64,000 nt of DNA from the NCBI RefSeq assembly GCF_032884065.1, contig NC_088883.1:33711354-33775353 (forward strand), written 5' to 3'. Made by a program: the position numbers and the translations under genes. Positions 16,319 to 27,480 of the stretch are shown here, one piece after another. Positions within the stretch are counted from its first letter, which is position 1. The number at the start of each line of letters is the position of its first letter. Under the pieces are notes generated by a model. The model had not been told where the DNA came from and made no database searches. It was given only the letters and a program-made list of their open reading frames with translations. This DNA comes from Artemia franciscana. Its lineage: Eukaryota > Arthropoda > Branchiopoda > Anostraca > Artemiidae.

Positions 16319-16776
16319 GCCGGGTAACTGCCACATATATTTAACACTTATAGATTTTATTCCATCTTTAATTTGAAAGTGGTGGCTGCATGCTTGCCTG
16401 CTAGAACGGAGCTTTCCACTTGATAGAAAAAAATGGTTTGATGAAACAAAAGCTTGACTGCACAATTTCAGATAATCCTCTCTGTCATAGGCTACATAAC
16501 TCCACTTCACTTCACACACCATAGGCTCTGGCTCCGGGACAAGCAAAAACCATCCTTTTTAGCCCCAGGCAAGGGTTCTGCGGAGCTTTCCCAAATGTAA
16601 TGCCATATTCATCAATGTGGCCTGAGGTTCACACTTTCCTCAAAAACTGCACAGGTTAGACCATTACCAGTGTCCAGGAATAAGCACACATCGGCGACAT
16701 AGGAAAATACAAAAAACTAAAAAAAAAAAAAAAAAATAAAAAACGGGACAATACCGAGGTGTTGCTCTCGCAACAC
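16310..16776 (-). repeat. 430-bp dispersed module with GAGA-loop hairpin, copy 2
   Basis: Inverted partner of 6780-7280, starting after a short (TA)n. It has the same stem-loop (16759-16776 on plus as GTGTTGCTCTCGCAACAC), the T-rich tract and the conserved body. A minus frame of 87 aa (16546-16283) has CEVKWSYVAYDREDYLKL but runs into TA repeat at its end. Not a recognised protein. Confidence 0.6.
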
Positions 16777-18289
16777 AAATAGGATGTAAAATAATAAGAC
16801 AAGATATTTTCATATTTAGTATAACCTGGCTGTTTAAGTTAATAAGTGAATAAAAAAATCAGCAAAAATTACGGAGCAACGTTAATATATAAAACGAGCA
16901 GAATTTATTCTATATTTTAGCGAGGGCTACTCTTCCCTTAGTTCTTGCTCTTTATACTTAAATATAAAAAAAACAATAATTTGTATTCCTTTTAAGTTTT
17001 AACGGCGCTTCTTACGTTCAGTTCAAGAAACGTGTTTTGTTTTGAATTAATTCCTGACCATTTTCAAATCGAACTGGGACATCCCTTCTCCCTCCGTTTT
17101 TTCTCTCTAAATATACCTTTTACCTTGCCCCCTCCCTCTGGAAGGAAATCAACCAAAAAATCCCATGGATTTCCCAATGAAAAATGCTTTGTGTGAACAT
17201 TGTAGGCAAATTGCGTAACTAAAAACCATTTCCCTGGGGACTCTAGAGGGTCATGCTGGATGTAGCATTTGCTATTGGGAATTATGAATATGCTTTTCGG
17301 GAAGGAAGGATTTTCCACTGGAAGGGGGAGAAGTTACATGGGAGGATTTTTCCATGGAAGGACTTATTGGGAAGGGAATTTTCCAAGGAGGGGAGCTGGA
17401 CTTCTCACCATTATTTAAAAATGATCAGAAAATTCCCCTCCCATGATTTATGTTTCTTTTAAGCTTTAATGTTGCTCCTTATTTTCAGTTGAAATTTTTT
17501 TTATATAAATGACTTTATCTGCAGGTACGGGGTTGAAACAACTTAGACACATGGTAGATAGATAGGATATATATATAATTTGGGCTATATATTTGCAAAT
17601 TAAAGGGGGAGGGTGGGGTTACGTATAACGGGACTGCATGTAAAATGTAATGTTACCAAACCATAATGCCAAATAAATATTTATGAAAATGTAGCTACAA
17701 AGTAGTGTTCTACTTAGCTGAAGCTAATTCTTTCCATATACAGACAGCAATAAACCGGTTATTGACTTATTTTGTAGAACAAAATTGTCGAGTGTGTACT
17801 GGCTAACAGAGAAGTACTGAATTTTTCAATACAAGGTGGAAGTTTATCATACATGCTATATATGTGATATTTAAGGCTGAAGTACACCATGGGCAATGGA
17901 AGTGTGTTAAATAAAGTGGAAAATGTACCGTGCTTCGTGAAAGTAGTGTAGAGAAACAGGACATGATTCATGTTTGCATAATGTAGCTGAGGTGTATCAC
18001 ACATTGTTCTAAGAATAGTGGTTGGGTAAAATTGTGCTCTTATGGCGAGAAAAGATTTGAGCAAAATCATGGTTGCAACTACAGCTGAAACCTTTTAAAA
18101 GACAAAATATAGCCAACCTAAATTTGAACAACGTATTTTGTAAAATAACTTCAAAATAAAAACAAAATTGCCATCCAAACCTGATTCAGGAATGGTCACT
18201 ATTTTTTTGTTTTAATACGTTTGTGTGGTATTTTATTGGTAAGACATTACATTGAATGGATATTAATATATATATGGTCTCAAATGAAC
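16777..18289. other. Unassigned intergenic, repeat scraps
   Basis: No convincing gene. 16980-17060 and 17460-17500 carry a recurring repeat (TTAAG.TTTAA.G.TGCTCCTTA, TTCAGTTGAAA) also seen near 38420. 17280-17420 has short GGAAGG-rich degenerate repeats. The 103-aa minus frame at 17759-18070 has no recognisable domain, and I regard it as chance. Confidence 0.5.
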
Positions 18290-18760
18290 AACGTTAAAGG
18301 AAATAAAATGGCCACCGAAAGGAATAAAGCTCAAGCACATCAGGGTTGTAGCGGTAGCAACAATCCACTAAGTGACGATCATGTCCCATGCTAAGAAATA
18401 AAACAGCCCATATCTTCTAAAAAGAGTGTCAGATCGAACTAACGAGTTCACTATTAAAACTGCATTGTCTGAAACACTGTAAAGAAAACTTACTGCCCTT
18501 GGCTTTAACAACAAGGAAAATCCATTGACTTGAAAAACAAATAAATTGCTCATTATCATGATATTTTCCATCGACAGTAGGTTTTTTCTGTTTTTTTTCC
18601 TGAAGCTAGCTCGGCACTGGAATATCGCACACAGCAGTTTAATGCTTCATTTTAAAGGAAATTGCTACATCTATTGCCTTTTGTAATTAAAAAAATACAT
18701 TCAAAATAAAATCAATATTTTTACCAAAAAAACTCCATGTTGGTCAATATCATCATAATT
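18290..18760 (+). repeat. Dispersed ~450-bp repeat upstream of SAC1-like gene
   Basis: Contains blocks (GTAGCGGTAGCAACAAT, GACGATCATGTCCCA, AACAGCCCATATCTTCTAAA, GTGTCAGATCGAAC, ATTGACTTGAAAAACAA, ATTGCCTTTTGTAATTA) that recur in the same order at 22930-23560, 23590-23970, 23940-24210 and 28190-28490. It is a moderately diverged interspersed repeat of unknown class, ending within 100 bp of the SAC1-like promoter. Confidence 0.65.
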
Positions 18761-18841
18761 ATAGGTTGTAACTATATATGACGTAAAAAGAAGATGCTAA
18801 ATTATGATGACGTCAGTATATTATGATGTTATGCCATTAGA

Positions 18842-18878
18842 ATATAAATAGATGTTACATTTCACTACATAGCCAGTC
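18842..18878 (+). promoter_or_regulatory. Putative TATA box and initiator of SAC1-like gene
   Basis: ATATAAATA at 18842-18850 and an initiator-like CCAGTCT about 30 bp downstream (A at 18875) give a normal TATA-to-start spacing, with the ATG at 18913. TGACGTCA (18808-18815) lies just upstream. This is position and motif only. No transcript data. Confidence 0.4.
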
Positions 18879-18912
18879 TAAAAGAGTCTGAAGTTGAACA
18901 ATAAAAACAGTT

Positions 18913-20631
18913 ATGATATCTGATCAAGCTTTGAAAAATGTAGTGTTGTATACTGGAAATGACAAATTTTTCCTTGAGCAGCTAGATGGCGTAGAAGGGT
19001 TTGTATCCATAGACAGACTTTTATCAGAAGTTAGATTTGAAGTTAATAGATCAAAACTACCAGTTAATCTACCAAGACGTAATATATTTGGCGTTTATGG
19101 CATGTTTAAAACTTTTTCCGGCCCTTGCTTAGTCGTAGTGACTGAGGCAACGAAGATTGGTAAAATAAGTGGCCAAAGTATATTGCGCATTGACAAAACA
19201 GAAATCATTCCATACGCTAGAACAAATTACCATATTTCTCAGCGACAGGCTTCAGATGATGCTACTTTGATCTCAATGGTAAAAAACATCCTTGATACTC
19301 CGCACCACTATTTTTCGCTTAATTACGATTTGAGTCATACTATGCAAAGGCAAGCCTTTATGTCTCCTGAGTTCCGTCAGTTGTCAATGTTTGAGCGAGC
19401 TGATGACCGGTTTATTTGGAATTACCAATTGCTCGAAAACTTTTTCCAAGGTGATAAGGAAGTAGCTAAATACAGTCTTCTAGTTATCCATGGCTTTATT
19501 TCCATAAAAGTAAGTAGCGTTGGAAGAAATTCATTCAACTGGGCTGTAATATCACGACGTAGCCGATACCATGCTGGAGCTCGGTTCTACGCAAGAGGAA
19601 TAAATTCAGATGGGCATGTTGCAAATTTTGTTGAAACAGAACAAATAGTAGAATACGATGGTCAAAAAACTTCCTTTGTGCAGACTCGTGGCTCAATACC
19701 ACTTTTTTGGAATCAAAAGCCAAACTTGGAGTATAAACCCAGTATAGTTATAGATACATTTAAAGTGCATATTTTAGCGTTTACCAAACATTTTGAGGAG
19801 CAAATCCTTCAATATGGTCAACAAGTTCTTCTCAACCTGGCTAACCAAAAAGGACCTGAAGGAAGATTAGTCAACTATTACAAAACTTTAGTTCAAACAT
19901 ACAATAGCGATATGCTCAAGTATAAAGCATTTGACTTCCATCAAGAATGCTCTCGAGTGCGTTGGGATGGGCTTTCTATTTTTATTGACAGAAATAGTCA
20001 AGACCTTCTGAGCTTTGGCTATCTCCATTTATCAAGCCAAGGACTGGTGATCCGTATACAAGAAGGTACATTCAGAACCAACTGTATCGACTGCTTAGAC
20101 AGAACGAATGTTGTCCAAAGTATGCTGGCTCATAAGAATCTGGAAGCTGTTCTGGAGTGCCTCGGTATATTATCTGAAGGCAGTGATCTGGTGAATCATA
20201 AGAATTTCGAATATAGCTTCAATAATGTTTGGGCTGACAATGCAGATTTTATATCTTGTCAGTATTCAGGAACAAGGGCTCTCAAGACGGACTACACTAG
20301 GACGGGCAAAAGAACAATATTTGGATCTCTTAAAGACGGATATAACTCGCTTTTGCGCTACTACAAAAATAATTTTTCCGATAGATTTAGACAGGACGCT
20401 ATTGACTTTTTTCATGGCCATTGGACCGTTGATGATGGGTTGCCTGTGTTAATTACAGAAAAAAGAGGTTGGAAATTTTACTTACCGATTTTTTGGCGGC
20501 TGGTTACGATGCCTCCGAAAGTCATTCTTGGTTATGGCAGAGAATATATGAATGTACCTAGACTGGTTGGCAAGTATCTGAGGCACAATTCACCATCAAA
20601 TTCCAAGAAACAACTCATTTATCAAATTTAA
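18913..20631 (+). CDS. SACM1L-like: SAC1-type phosphoinositide phosphatase, intronless, apparently without membrane anchor
   Basis: A single open frame of 572 codons. The SAC domain spans about residues 40-500: N-terminal VYGMFKTFSGPCLVVVTEAT (62-80), WNYQLLENF (169-177), HGFISI (193-198), SRRSRYHAGARFYARGIN (214-231), ETEQIVE, SFVQTRGSIPLFWNQ, and the catalytic loop TNCIDCLDRTN with the CX5R motif at C391-R397. SAC1 enzymes remove phosphate from PI4P and related lipids at the ER and Golgi. Known family members are about 590 aa with two membrane spans near the C-terminus. Here the region after residue 515 reads KRGWKFYLPIFWRLVTMPPK and is not hydrophobic enough for two spans, yet the distal VPRLV motif (548-552) is kept, as if an internal segment of some 25-30 residues had gone. 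No intron interrupts the frame although family genes usually have many, so a retrocopy is likely. The frame is intact, which suggests selection or youth. The ATG at 18913 starts right at the family's normal N-terminus. No clear AATAAA follows. Confidence 0.93.
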   Translation: MISDQALKNVVLYTGNDKFFLEQLDGVEGFVSIDRLLSEVRFEVNRSKLPVNLPRRNIFGVYGMFKTFSGPCLVVVTEATKIGKISGQSILRIDKTEIIPYARTNYHISQRQASDDATLISMVKNILDTPHHYFSLNYDLSHTMQRQAFMSPEFRQLSMFERADDRFIWNYQLLENFFQGDKEVAKYSLLVIHGFISIKVSSVGRNSFNWAVISRRSRYHAGARFYARGINSDGHVANFVETEQIVEYDGQKTSFVQTRGSIPLFWNQKPNLEYKPSIVIDTFKVHILAFTKHFEEQILQYGQQVLLNLANQKGPEGRLVNYYKTLVQTYNSDMLKYKAFDFHQECSRVRWDGLSIFIDRNSQDLLSFGYLHLSSQGLVIRIQEGTFRTNCIDCLDRTNVVQSMLAHKNLEAVLECLGILSEGSDLVNHKNFEYSFNNVWADNADFISCQYSGTRALKTDYTRTGKRTIFGSLKDGYNSLLRYYKNNFSDRFRQDAIDFFHGHWTVDDGLPVLITEKRGWKFYLPIFWRLVTMPPKVILGYGREYMNVPRLVGKYLRHNSPSNSKKQLIYQI

Positions 20632-20735
20632 AATTTGGGTTAGTACTTTGAAATTAAAACTGCAAGATATACAATGCAACGCAAGAGGTTGCCTTTCTTG
20701 GAAACAATCCCTTATACAAAAATATTATAAGTTTA
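20632..20735. other. 3' flank of SAC1-like gene
   Basis: A short AT-rich stretch between the stop codon and the Helitron end at 20736. AATTAAAA at 20651-20660 is the nearest thing to a poly(A) signal. No poly(A) tract marks an old retrocopy end. Confidence 0.4.
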
Positions 20736-21117
20736 CTAGCTGGGACCAGGTGGCATCACCGTCTGGCCCCATCTAGTGGCACGCGGCAGGCTTCTATGTA
20801 TGGATTCTCATGTGTACATACAACGAATATATGCTAATTTTTAACTGCGTATAACTTGTGGATATACAAGATTCTTCGCTGTTCCATTGTCTGTACATAT
20901 AAAAAGACTGTCCGGTTTACCAACTCCTGAGCAAGCACCATATAATTGTCCATGGGAACAATCCGTATTAACATCTATACTGCATTTTTCTAATGATCGC
21001 CCTTGAGCTTTGTTGATGGTGATTGCAAATGCTAATGCAATTGAGAATTACAATCTTTTAAATGGAAAAGGCAGATCAGTTTGAATCATTGGAATGCATG
21101 GAATAAGAACAGCCTTA

Positions 21118-21251
21118 AGTCCTGTGGTGGCACAGTGGATTTGACCTTAGCTTGGTAATACGGGACCCAGAGATCGAATCACGCTGCAGGAATGCACTGC
21201 AGGGCCGACGCAGGGACCATAGTAGTCAAGAAGTGTCGTTAATTCTTAAAT
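21118..21251 (+). mobile_element. tRNA-derived SINE, copy 1 of nested pair
   Basis: Unit of about 134 bp beginning GTCCTGTGGTGGCACAGTGG. It has a pol III A box (TGGCRCAGTGGATTTGA) and a degenerate B box (AGATCGAATCACGC), ending GTCGTTAATTCTTAAATA. The 13-bp target-site duplication AAGAACAGCCTTA occurs at 21105-21117 and 21252-21264. Confidence 0.8.
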
Positions 21252-21264
21252 AAGAACAGCCTTA

Positions 21265-21405
21265 GTCCTGTGGTGGCGCAGTGGAAATGACCTTAGCTTG
21301 GTAATACGGGACCCAGAGATCGAATCACGCTGCAGGAATGCACTACAGAGCCAACGCAGGGACCATAGTAGTCAAGAAGCGTCGTTAATTCTTAAATAAC
21401 TAAAA
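21265..21405 (+). mobile_element. tRNA-derived SINE, copy 2 of nested pair
   Basis: The same family as 21118-21251, with about 95% identity by eye. A third AAGAACAGCCTTA at 21406-21418 closes it, so both copies share target-site repeats and lie head to tail. Confidence 0.8.
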
Positions 21406-21660
21406 AAGAACAGCCTTACCCTCAGAAGGCCCTGTCAACATTGTTGCCTCTATTACGTTTTCTCTGGTGTTTCCTTCTGGTGTGCCCTTTTTGGTACAAT
21501 TGTAGGATTAGTGATACTTTCTCTTTGAGCCGCAAACATTTATATTGAATAAGACATCATATTAAATATGACATCATGTATTAAAATGAAAGCTTTATTA
21601 TATTGCAATGCCGTCATTTTGAATATGACGTAATATTTAGATGTTCTTTTTTTTATCATG

Positions 21661-22924
21661 CTAGGGCCTGGCTTCGCCGCCAGGCCCAGCATGGCACGTG
21701 GCAAGCTTCTATACATGGATCCTCAATGTCCCTTGTGTTCTAACCGCAGACAGTGTTGGGTCCCGGTGGCTTCAGATTCTTCGCTATTCCATTGTATGTT
21801 CATATAAATAGATTGTCCAGTTTACCGACTCTTGAGCGTGCAATATATAATTGTCCGTGGGAAAAACAATCCGTATTAAGATCTATACTGCAATTTCTAA
21901 TGATTGCCCTTGAGCTTTGTTCATGGTGATTGCAAATGCTAATCGAATTGGGAATTCACAATCTTTTAAATTGAAAAGACAGATCCGTTGGAATCATGTG
22001 AATGCGAAAAATAAGAACAGCTTCACCCTCGGAAGGCCCTTTCAAAATTGTTGCCTCTAATACGTTTTCAATTTTTTTTACGGCAATTCGCGTGCCATTG
22101 CAAAGGTTTGGTGGGTTAATGTTTCGAAACAGTATTATTGGTACGCCTAATTTTAGTTGTAGCATGTGTGGTGGAAACCCTGGGAGATCCAGGGAATTTA
22201 AAAATTCTGATGGATAGTTAACCGCTTCATTTGATTTCAGAACTGTGTTGACTAACTTGTAAATGACTGCCTGGTCTCGAATCTTGGCCAGAATAATAAT
22301 CTTAAATTCGTGGACGTTTTTGTTCTTGGCTGCCAGAATAGCTCGTTCACTTAACCATTTATGATTTTTATAATTGGTTAGAATATTTTGAAATACCTTT
22401 TCAGTCAAATCATTTTCTGACGTCACTAAATTACATAATTCAGGAGGCAGTTGTATGCGTCCTGAAATCGAGTCAACTGGGAGCTTTCCGTTTCCAATTG
22501 CCAGCAACTGATCTGAAAATATTTCACTAGAGTGATTGTTCTGCAATCGGACTCCCATATTTACAGTTAATTTTAATATTTTATTTTTTGGAGTTTTTCC
22601 TTTTTTAGTTTTTGGTTTTTTCTTTTTCTTTTTTCTTTTTTTAGTTCCTTATTTCTTTAGTTTTTTTCTTTTTTATTTTTTAATTTTTTTAGTCTTTTTT
22701 TAATTTTAGTAATTTTTTCTTTTTTAGTTTTTTTCTTCTTTACACTTTTTGCTTTTTTAGCTTTTTCAATTTTTTTTTTTTTTTTTTCTTTTTAGTTTTT
22801 TAGGTTTTTACCTTCTTTAGTTTTTTTTCTTTTATAACGGTAATAACGTGTAACGGTGTAACGGTAAAGATAGTGTAACAGACGGACATACATACAACTC
22901 ATTATTATATATATAGATAGAAGA
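21661..22924 (-). mobile_element. Non-autonomous Helitron of second type with long helicase fragment
   Basis: From TC at 22924-22923 (TCTTCTATCTATATATATAA and a TGAGTTGTATGTATGTCC leader) through a T-rich array (22577-22830), a helicase end, to a GGCGGCGAAGCC hairpin and CTAG at 21661-21664. The base beyond CTAG is C on the element strand, not T, so that end is eroded. The plan (5' leader, T-rich block, helicase tail, hairpin) parallels the first family. Confidence 0.7.
21956..22558 (-). pseudogene. Helitron helicase C-terminal fragment, 200-codon frame
   Basis: This is the most complete helicase piece here: MGVRLQNNHSSEIFSDQLLA, PVDSISGRIQLP, ERAILAAKNKNVHEF, NEAVNYPSEFLNSLDLPGFP, HMLQLKLGVPIILFRNINPP, NLCNGTRIAV, then GPSEGEAVLIFRIHMIPTDL. 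The LGVPIILFRNI and CNGTRI segments are diagnostic of Pif1-like Helitron helicases. After a stop the ITINKAQG-type motif follows only in degraded form. There is no N-terminal half. Confidence 0.85.
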
Positions 22925-23258
22925 TATTTGAAAGAGTGAATAGGTAATTGATGATGTAGCTTGCAACGTAGTAAGAGATGATCACGTCCCACATTAAGAA
23001 ACAAAATTGCCCATAAATCTTAAGAATATAGTCAGATCGAAACACAAAGTAAACTATTAGAATCGTCTTGTCCAAACCCCTATATATATAGATAGAAGAT
23101 ATTTGAAAGAGTGAATAGGTGATTGATGATGTAGCTTGCAACGTAGTAAGAGATGATCACGTCCCACATTAAGAAACAAAATTGCCCATAAATCTTAAGA
23201 ATATAGTCAGATCGAAACACAAAGTTAACTATTAGAATCGTCTTGTCCAAACCCCTGC
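22906..23258 (+). repeat. 175-bp tandem duplication, nearly identical
   Basis: 22906-23080 and 23081-23255 differ at only a couple of positions (for example GTAATTG versus GTGATTG). Each begins with TATAGATAGAAGAT, the outermost bases of the adjacent Helitron 5' end, and continues into the dispersed repeat. The near identity means a recent event. Confidence 0.9.
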
Positions 23259-24212
23259 AAGGGAAACTAGCAGCTCCTTTGCTTCAATAATGTTGGAAAT
23301 CAATTTTCTTGAAAAACAAGAAAAGGGGTTGCAAGCACGATATTCTTTATCGAAGGGATCTTCTTGTTCTTTCCATTTTTTTTCTCCTTAGCTAGCGGGG
23401 CATTGGAAAATTATAGAGAGCTTTTTAATGACTCAAAAATTTTTAAAATAAGGGAATTTTTAGGAAAAATTGTGTTTTTGTATAGCAGTTGAGTAACAAA
23501 TGTTGTTAACATCATCTTGCTTGTGAATATCAGAATCAAATATCATTTTTAACTATATAAAAGTTCATTATAGTTCTTTATAAATATTGCTGTAGCTAGC
23601 AACCTAGTAAGGAACGACCAAGTCCCATACTAATCCGAGATGTAGTGGTAGCTAGCAACTTAGTAAGAGACGATTATGTCCGATACTAAAAAATGTAATA
23701 GCCCATATCTTTAGAAAATAGTGTCAGATCAAACCAAGAAGGAAAAAATATTGCCTTGTCTGACACTCCTCTATGGGAAATTTGCCGTCTCTTGGCCTGA
23801 ATAACGAGGAAAATCTATTGCCTTGAAAAACAAGATAAGTTACTTTAACTGCAGTAGTCTGTATCGAAGGAATCTTTTTTCCTCTACAGCCAGCGGGACC
23901 CTGGAAGATCGTAAAGAGCTTTTTAATGACTCTGTCAGGTTGCAGCGGTAGCAAGGAGCCTAGCAAGAGACGATGAAGTCCCTTTGTAAAAACAACAGTA
24001 ACCCACAGCTCCTAAAAGTACAGTCAAATCAAAACAGGGAGTACACTATTAGAACTGCCATGCCCAAAACCCCAACATAAGATACTTACCGTCCCTTTGC
24101 TTGAACAAGGAAAATATATTTGCTTGAAAATCAAAAAAGTTGCAGCCACCACGATATTCTGCATACATGGTATTTTCTTCTCTTCCTCAGATAGCAAGGC
24201 ACTGGAACATCG
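23259..24212 (-). repeat. Further copies of the ~450-bp dispersed repeat
   Basis: Two or three diverged partial copies of the repeat described at 18290, for example around 23600-23690 (CTAGCAACTTAGTAAGAGACG) and 23930-24000. No gene. Confidence 0.6.
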
Positions 24213-24379
24213 TAGACTTTAGACTGAGACTTTAGACTTGACTTTATTAAACAAGAAACGATATATATAAATCTCATACAAGTGAGACAGGGAGGCAACT
24301 CTTTTTGTCTCCTTTAACAATAGAGAGAGAAAAAAGAAGAAGGAATTACACCTCAATAACTCACATAGAGTACATAGCG

Positions 24380-24424
<45 letters not shown>

Positions 24425-27400
24425 AAAAAATCAACTCATTGAGACACGGAAGGGATTTATAAACTAATTTATAAATAAATCACTTTACATTCAGTCCCCG
24501 GTACTGTAGGCAGAAAGAACTATCTCTTTCAATTTCTTTTTATATTTATAGAGTGATGGTGACTCACTTATTAAATCAAATAGTTTATATTTATGGGCAA
24601 TATCAGGAAGTTGATATCTTAAACTTAGTCTTGATCTCTCATTTCAATAAAAGGAAAAAGAAACTTATTCCTTGCTCTTGATAAATGGCTGTGTTTATTT
24701 TCAACCAAGAGTTTCACTTTACTGAAAAAATTATCCCTACGTTGGATTTCTAAAAACCATATGCCTATATTAAGGTGAAAAATTTGTTGTAAATGAAAAA
24801 TATCAAGAAATAAAAAAGATGTTTTAGTTTCAGATAACTCTTTTGTCTTCCTAGGGTGTGTTAAAAAAGGTATAGGATTCTTATTGCCTTGTCTTTGACA
24901 ATTTGAAGTCCTCGTAAATGTGAATGGAATGTCAACATCCAAACGGTTGGGCATTATTGAAAATAGCATTCCACTAATGAGAAACTTAATTTTCTCATTA
25001 ACTGGTAAGGAAACAGGAACTTTACTCTCTGCAAACAACCGAGATTCCTGGACACTGTTTCCTCGGTGCTTTTAATATACGCCTTAAAAGACAGAGTTGA
25101 GTCAGTGTAGATACCTAAATATCTAAATACATCCACTCTTTTTATGGAGGAAGTTCCAATACTAATAGTTTTAAATGACACACGCTTCACTGCTCTCAAA
25201 TTTCTCCCAAAAACCACAAATTCTGTCTTCTGTAGGTTAAGTATTAGTCAATTTGCATGAAACCAAGAATTTATATTAAAAGCAACAGTTTCAAGGGCAA
25301 TTCGTAAGTCCTTCTCGTTGCCAGCCGTCAAACTAATTGCTATGTTATCTGCAAACAATATTGGTAATTCATCGTCCGAAGGCATGCATTTTGGAAGGTC
25401 ATTTATGTATATAAGAAAAGTAACGGCCCCAATACATACCCTTGCGGAACCCCCATATTTTCTAAAGGAAAAATATGAGATGATTCCTCACCAACTTCGA
25501 CTGTAAAACTTCTTTCTAATAAATAAGATCTCACTAACTCAAGAGCTATTCCATGAATTCCTATGTTTTCCAATTTATAAAAAAGAATTGCATGTTCTAT
25601 TGTATCAAAATTGTATCAAATTGTATCAATTGTATTAAAATATAGTTGCCGCCAAATAAATATCATCCATAGCATCTGATAAGAAATTATGTAAAGCAGC
25701 TACTGCTTGCTCTGTTGACCTACCACGCAAGAAACCAAAATGATTGGGAGAAAAAAATTCTTTACCAGAAATAATGTAAATCTACACTTTATTATTTTTT
25801 TTCAAAAACTTTAGAAACAGGTGATAAAATTGTAATAGGCCTGTAGTTATTTGATTTTTTTTTATCGCCTTTTTAAACAAAGGTAAAACCTTAGCTACTT
25901 TAAGACAAGCTAGAAAAAACGATTGTTCTTACAAGAATTAAAAATAAATAAAAGCGGCTGACAAAAAATTCAGCTAATTTTTTAAACAGAGAAGTCGAAA
26001 TCCCGTCACATCCTATCGAAAATCCGTTTTTCAAATTAGTAACAGCTCTTTGAAATTCCAAGAACTAGATAGGGTACATAAAAATAGTCTTATCTAATTT
26101 ATTTGAAATATATTTCCTATGATGTGTCCCAGCAAAAATTTGATCCACCAGATCACGTTCAATTTTCCTAAAATGGTTAGTAAATGCTTCTGTCATTACC
26201 CTTTCATCCGTTATTTTAACTGCTTCATTAGTTTTAATGTGGGATAAAATATTTCTTGTTTTGACATTACTTATTATTTTATTTATTATTTACCGTGTTT
26301 TCCACGGTGAATCGCATTCACGAAATATCTTTCGATAGTATTTTGCTTCTGCCTCTCTGAGACGAAAAGTTAGCCGATCTTTACATTTTTTAAAGTTTTC
26401 AATGTTATTTGGATACTATTTCATTTGGATACTGCATCCTCACCTTATATAATATATTTTTTTCTTTTATACTATTTAGCAAGCTTTGAGTAGCCCATTG
26501 CTTCTGAGGTAAACCCTGACTTTTTCTTAATATCAAAGGACATACTCGGTCAAATATTTGGTTAAACTTACTATAAAATAAAACAATCGACTGATTCGGG
26601 TCCTCAATATTTAGCATATCACTCCAATCTATATCTCTTATTTTTATTTTCATCTCATCTATTTTTGCGAGGTTAATTACCCTCTTAACTTTTATTTTGT
26701 CTCATTTCACGCTCCATTCCTGATCCAGAGAAGTCAGAAACAACAACACAATGATCAGACGTATCATTTAAAATAATATGGGCATCAAAGCAATTTTGCG
26801 ATATGTAAATGTTATCAATAATTGTTACATGGTTATCACAAATTCTTAACGGTAGTAAGCAAGTAGGTAACAAACCATGCAAAAATGGAATGTTCGAAAA
26901 TGCCAATCCCTTATTAGATGTTAAAGCATTATGACGCATTAAATCAAAATTAAAATCTCCCATTCCATAAAATTGATGGTGTTGTTGGGTGAGAGCATCC
27001 AACAATGACTCACATTGTCTTAAAAACTCTTGAAGACTAGACGATGGTGGCTGATATACTACAATTACCAAAAACGCATTTCTTCCATCATTCACTTATA
27101 CTACACAACTCTCAAATAGCATCTCAACATTCCAAATCATAAAATCGTTACGTAAAGAAGATGTAAAGTCATCTCGTATAAAAATACATACTCCTCCCCT
27201 CCTAATCTGTTTGCGACTAACACCGAAAAATTGATAATTTTCGTAATGTTAAAATGTATTATTTTCATCAAGGAATGCTTCACAAATTCCTAACACATCT
27301 GTTGAGATACTTTTAAAAAAAAATCATGCAAAAAATTTAGGCTGCTATTTAGTCCTTTACAATTCCAAAATGAGATTCGTTTTATATAATTATTTAAAGG

Positions 27401-27480
27401 TGGAAGATCATGAATAGATAATTATTTATTTTTAGGTGCAATATAAGCAAGTGACGCATCTTGATCTTGTGACGAAAATT
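24213..27480 (-). mobile_element. Decayed LINE (Jockey/CR1-like) with endonuclease and RT
   Basis: Read from 27480 down. An endonuclease region has SFWNCKGLNSSLNFLHD, GVCIFIRDDFTSSL, VYQPPSSSLQEF, GDFNFDLM and the SDH motif (TSDHCVVVSDF, 26775-26725), as in APE-type nucleases. A linker follows (RKSQGLPQKQW). The RT has NYRPITILSPVSKVFEK near 25850-25800, GVPQGYVLGPLLFLIYIND near 25460, ILFADNIAIS (usual FADD/YADD, second Asp replaced by Asn) near 25360, and KTEFVVFGRNL and RYLGIYTDS near 25200-25100. The end is ESPSLYKYKKKLKEIV near 24550, then TAAAGTCT-type short repeats at 24213-24245 that could be the 3' tail. Many stops and frame shifts break the frame. No ORF1 was found. Confidence 0.85.
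24384..24422. repeat. (GA)n microsatellite
   Basis: About 38 bp of GA repeat in the LINE 3' region. Confidence 0.95.

Larger units (their letters stand above)
20736..21660 (-). mobile_element. Helitron of second 3'-end type, helicase tail, interrupted by two SINEs
   Basis: Minus strand 3' end: CTAG at 20736-20739 after a degenerate GGTCCCAG hairpin, flanking base T. Further in is the helicase tail ([20 protein letters not shown], 21055-20960) and, beyond the SINEs, EGKAVLI-like and NVIEATMLTGPSEG segments (about 21420-21480). Compared with the cluster at 1-16 kb it shares the helicase but has a different terminal hairpin, so it is a related family. The coding frame is broken. Confidence 0.75.

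Noticed and set aside
17759-18070. 103-aa minus-strand ORF as a gene
   Set aside because: No domain, no codon pattern, in repeat-rich DNA; probably chance.
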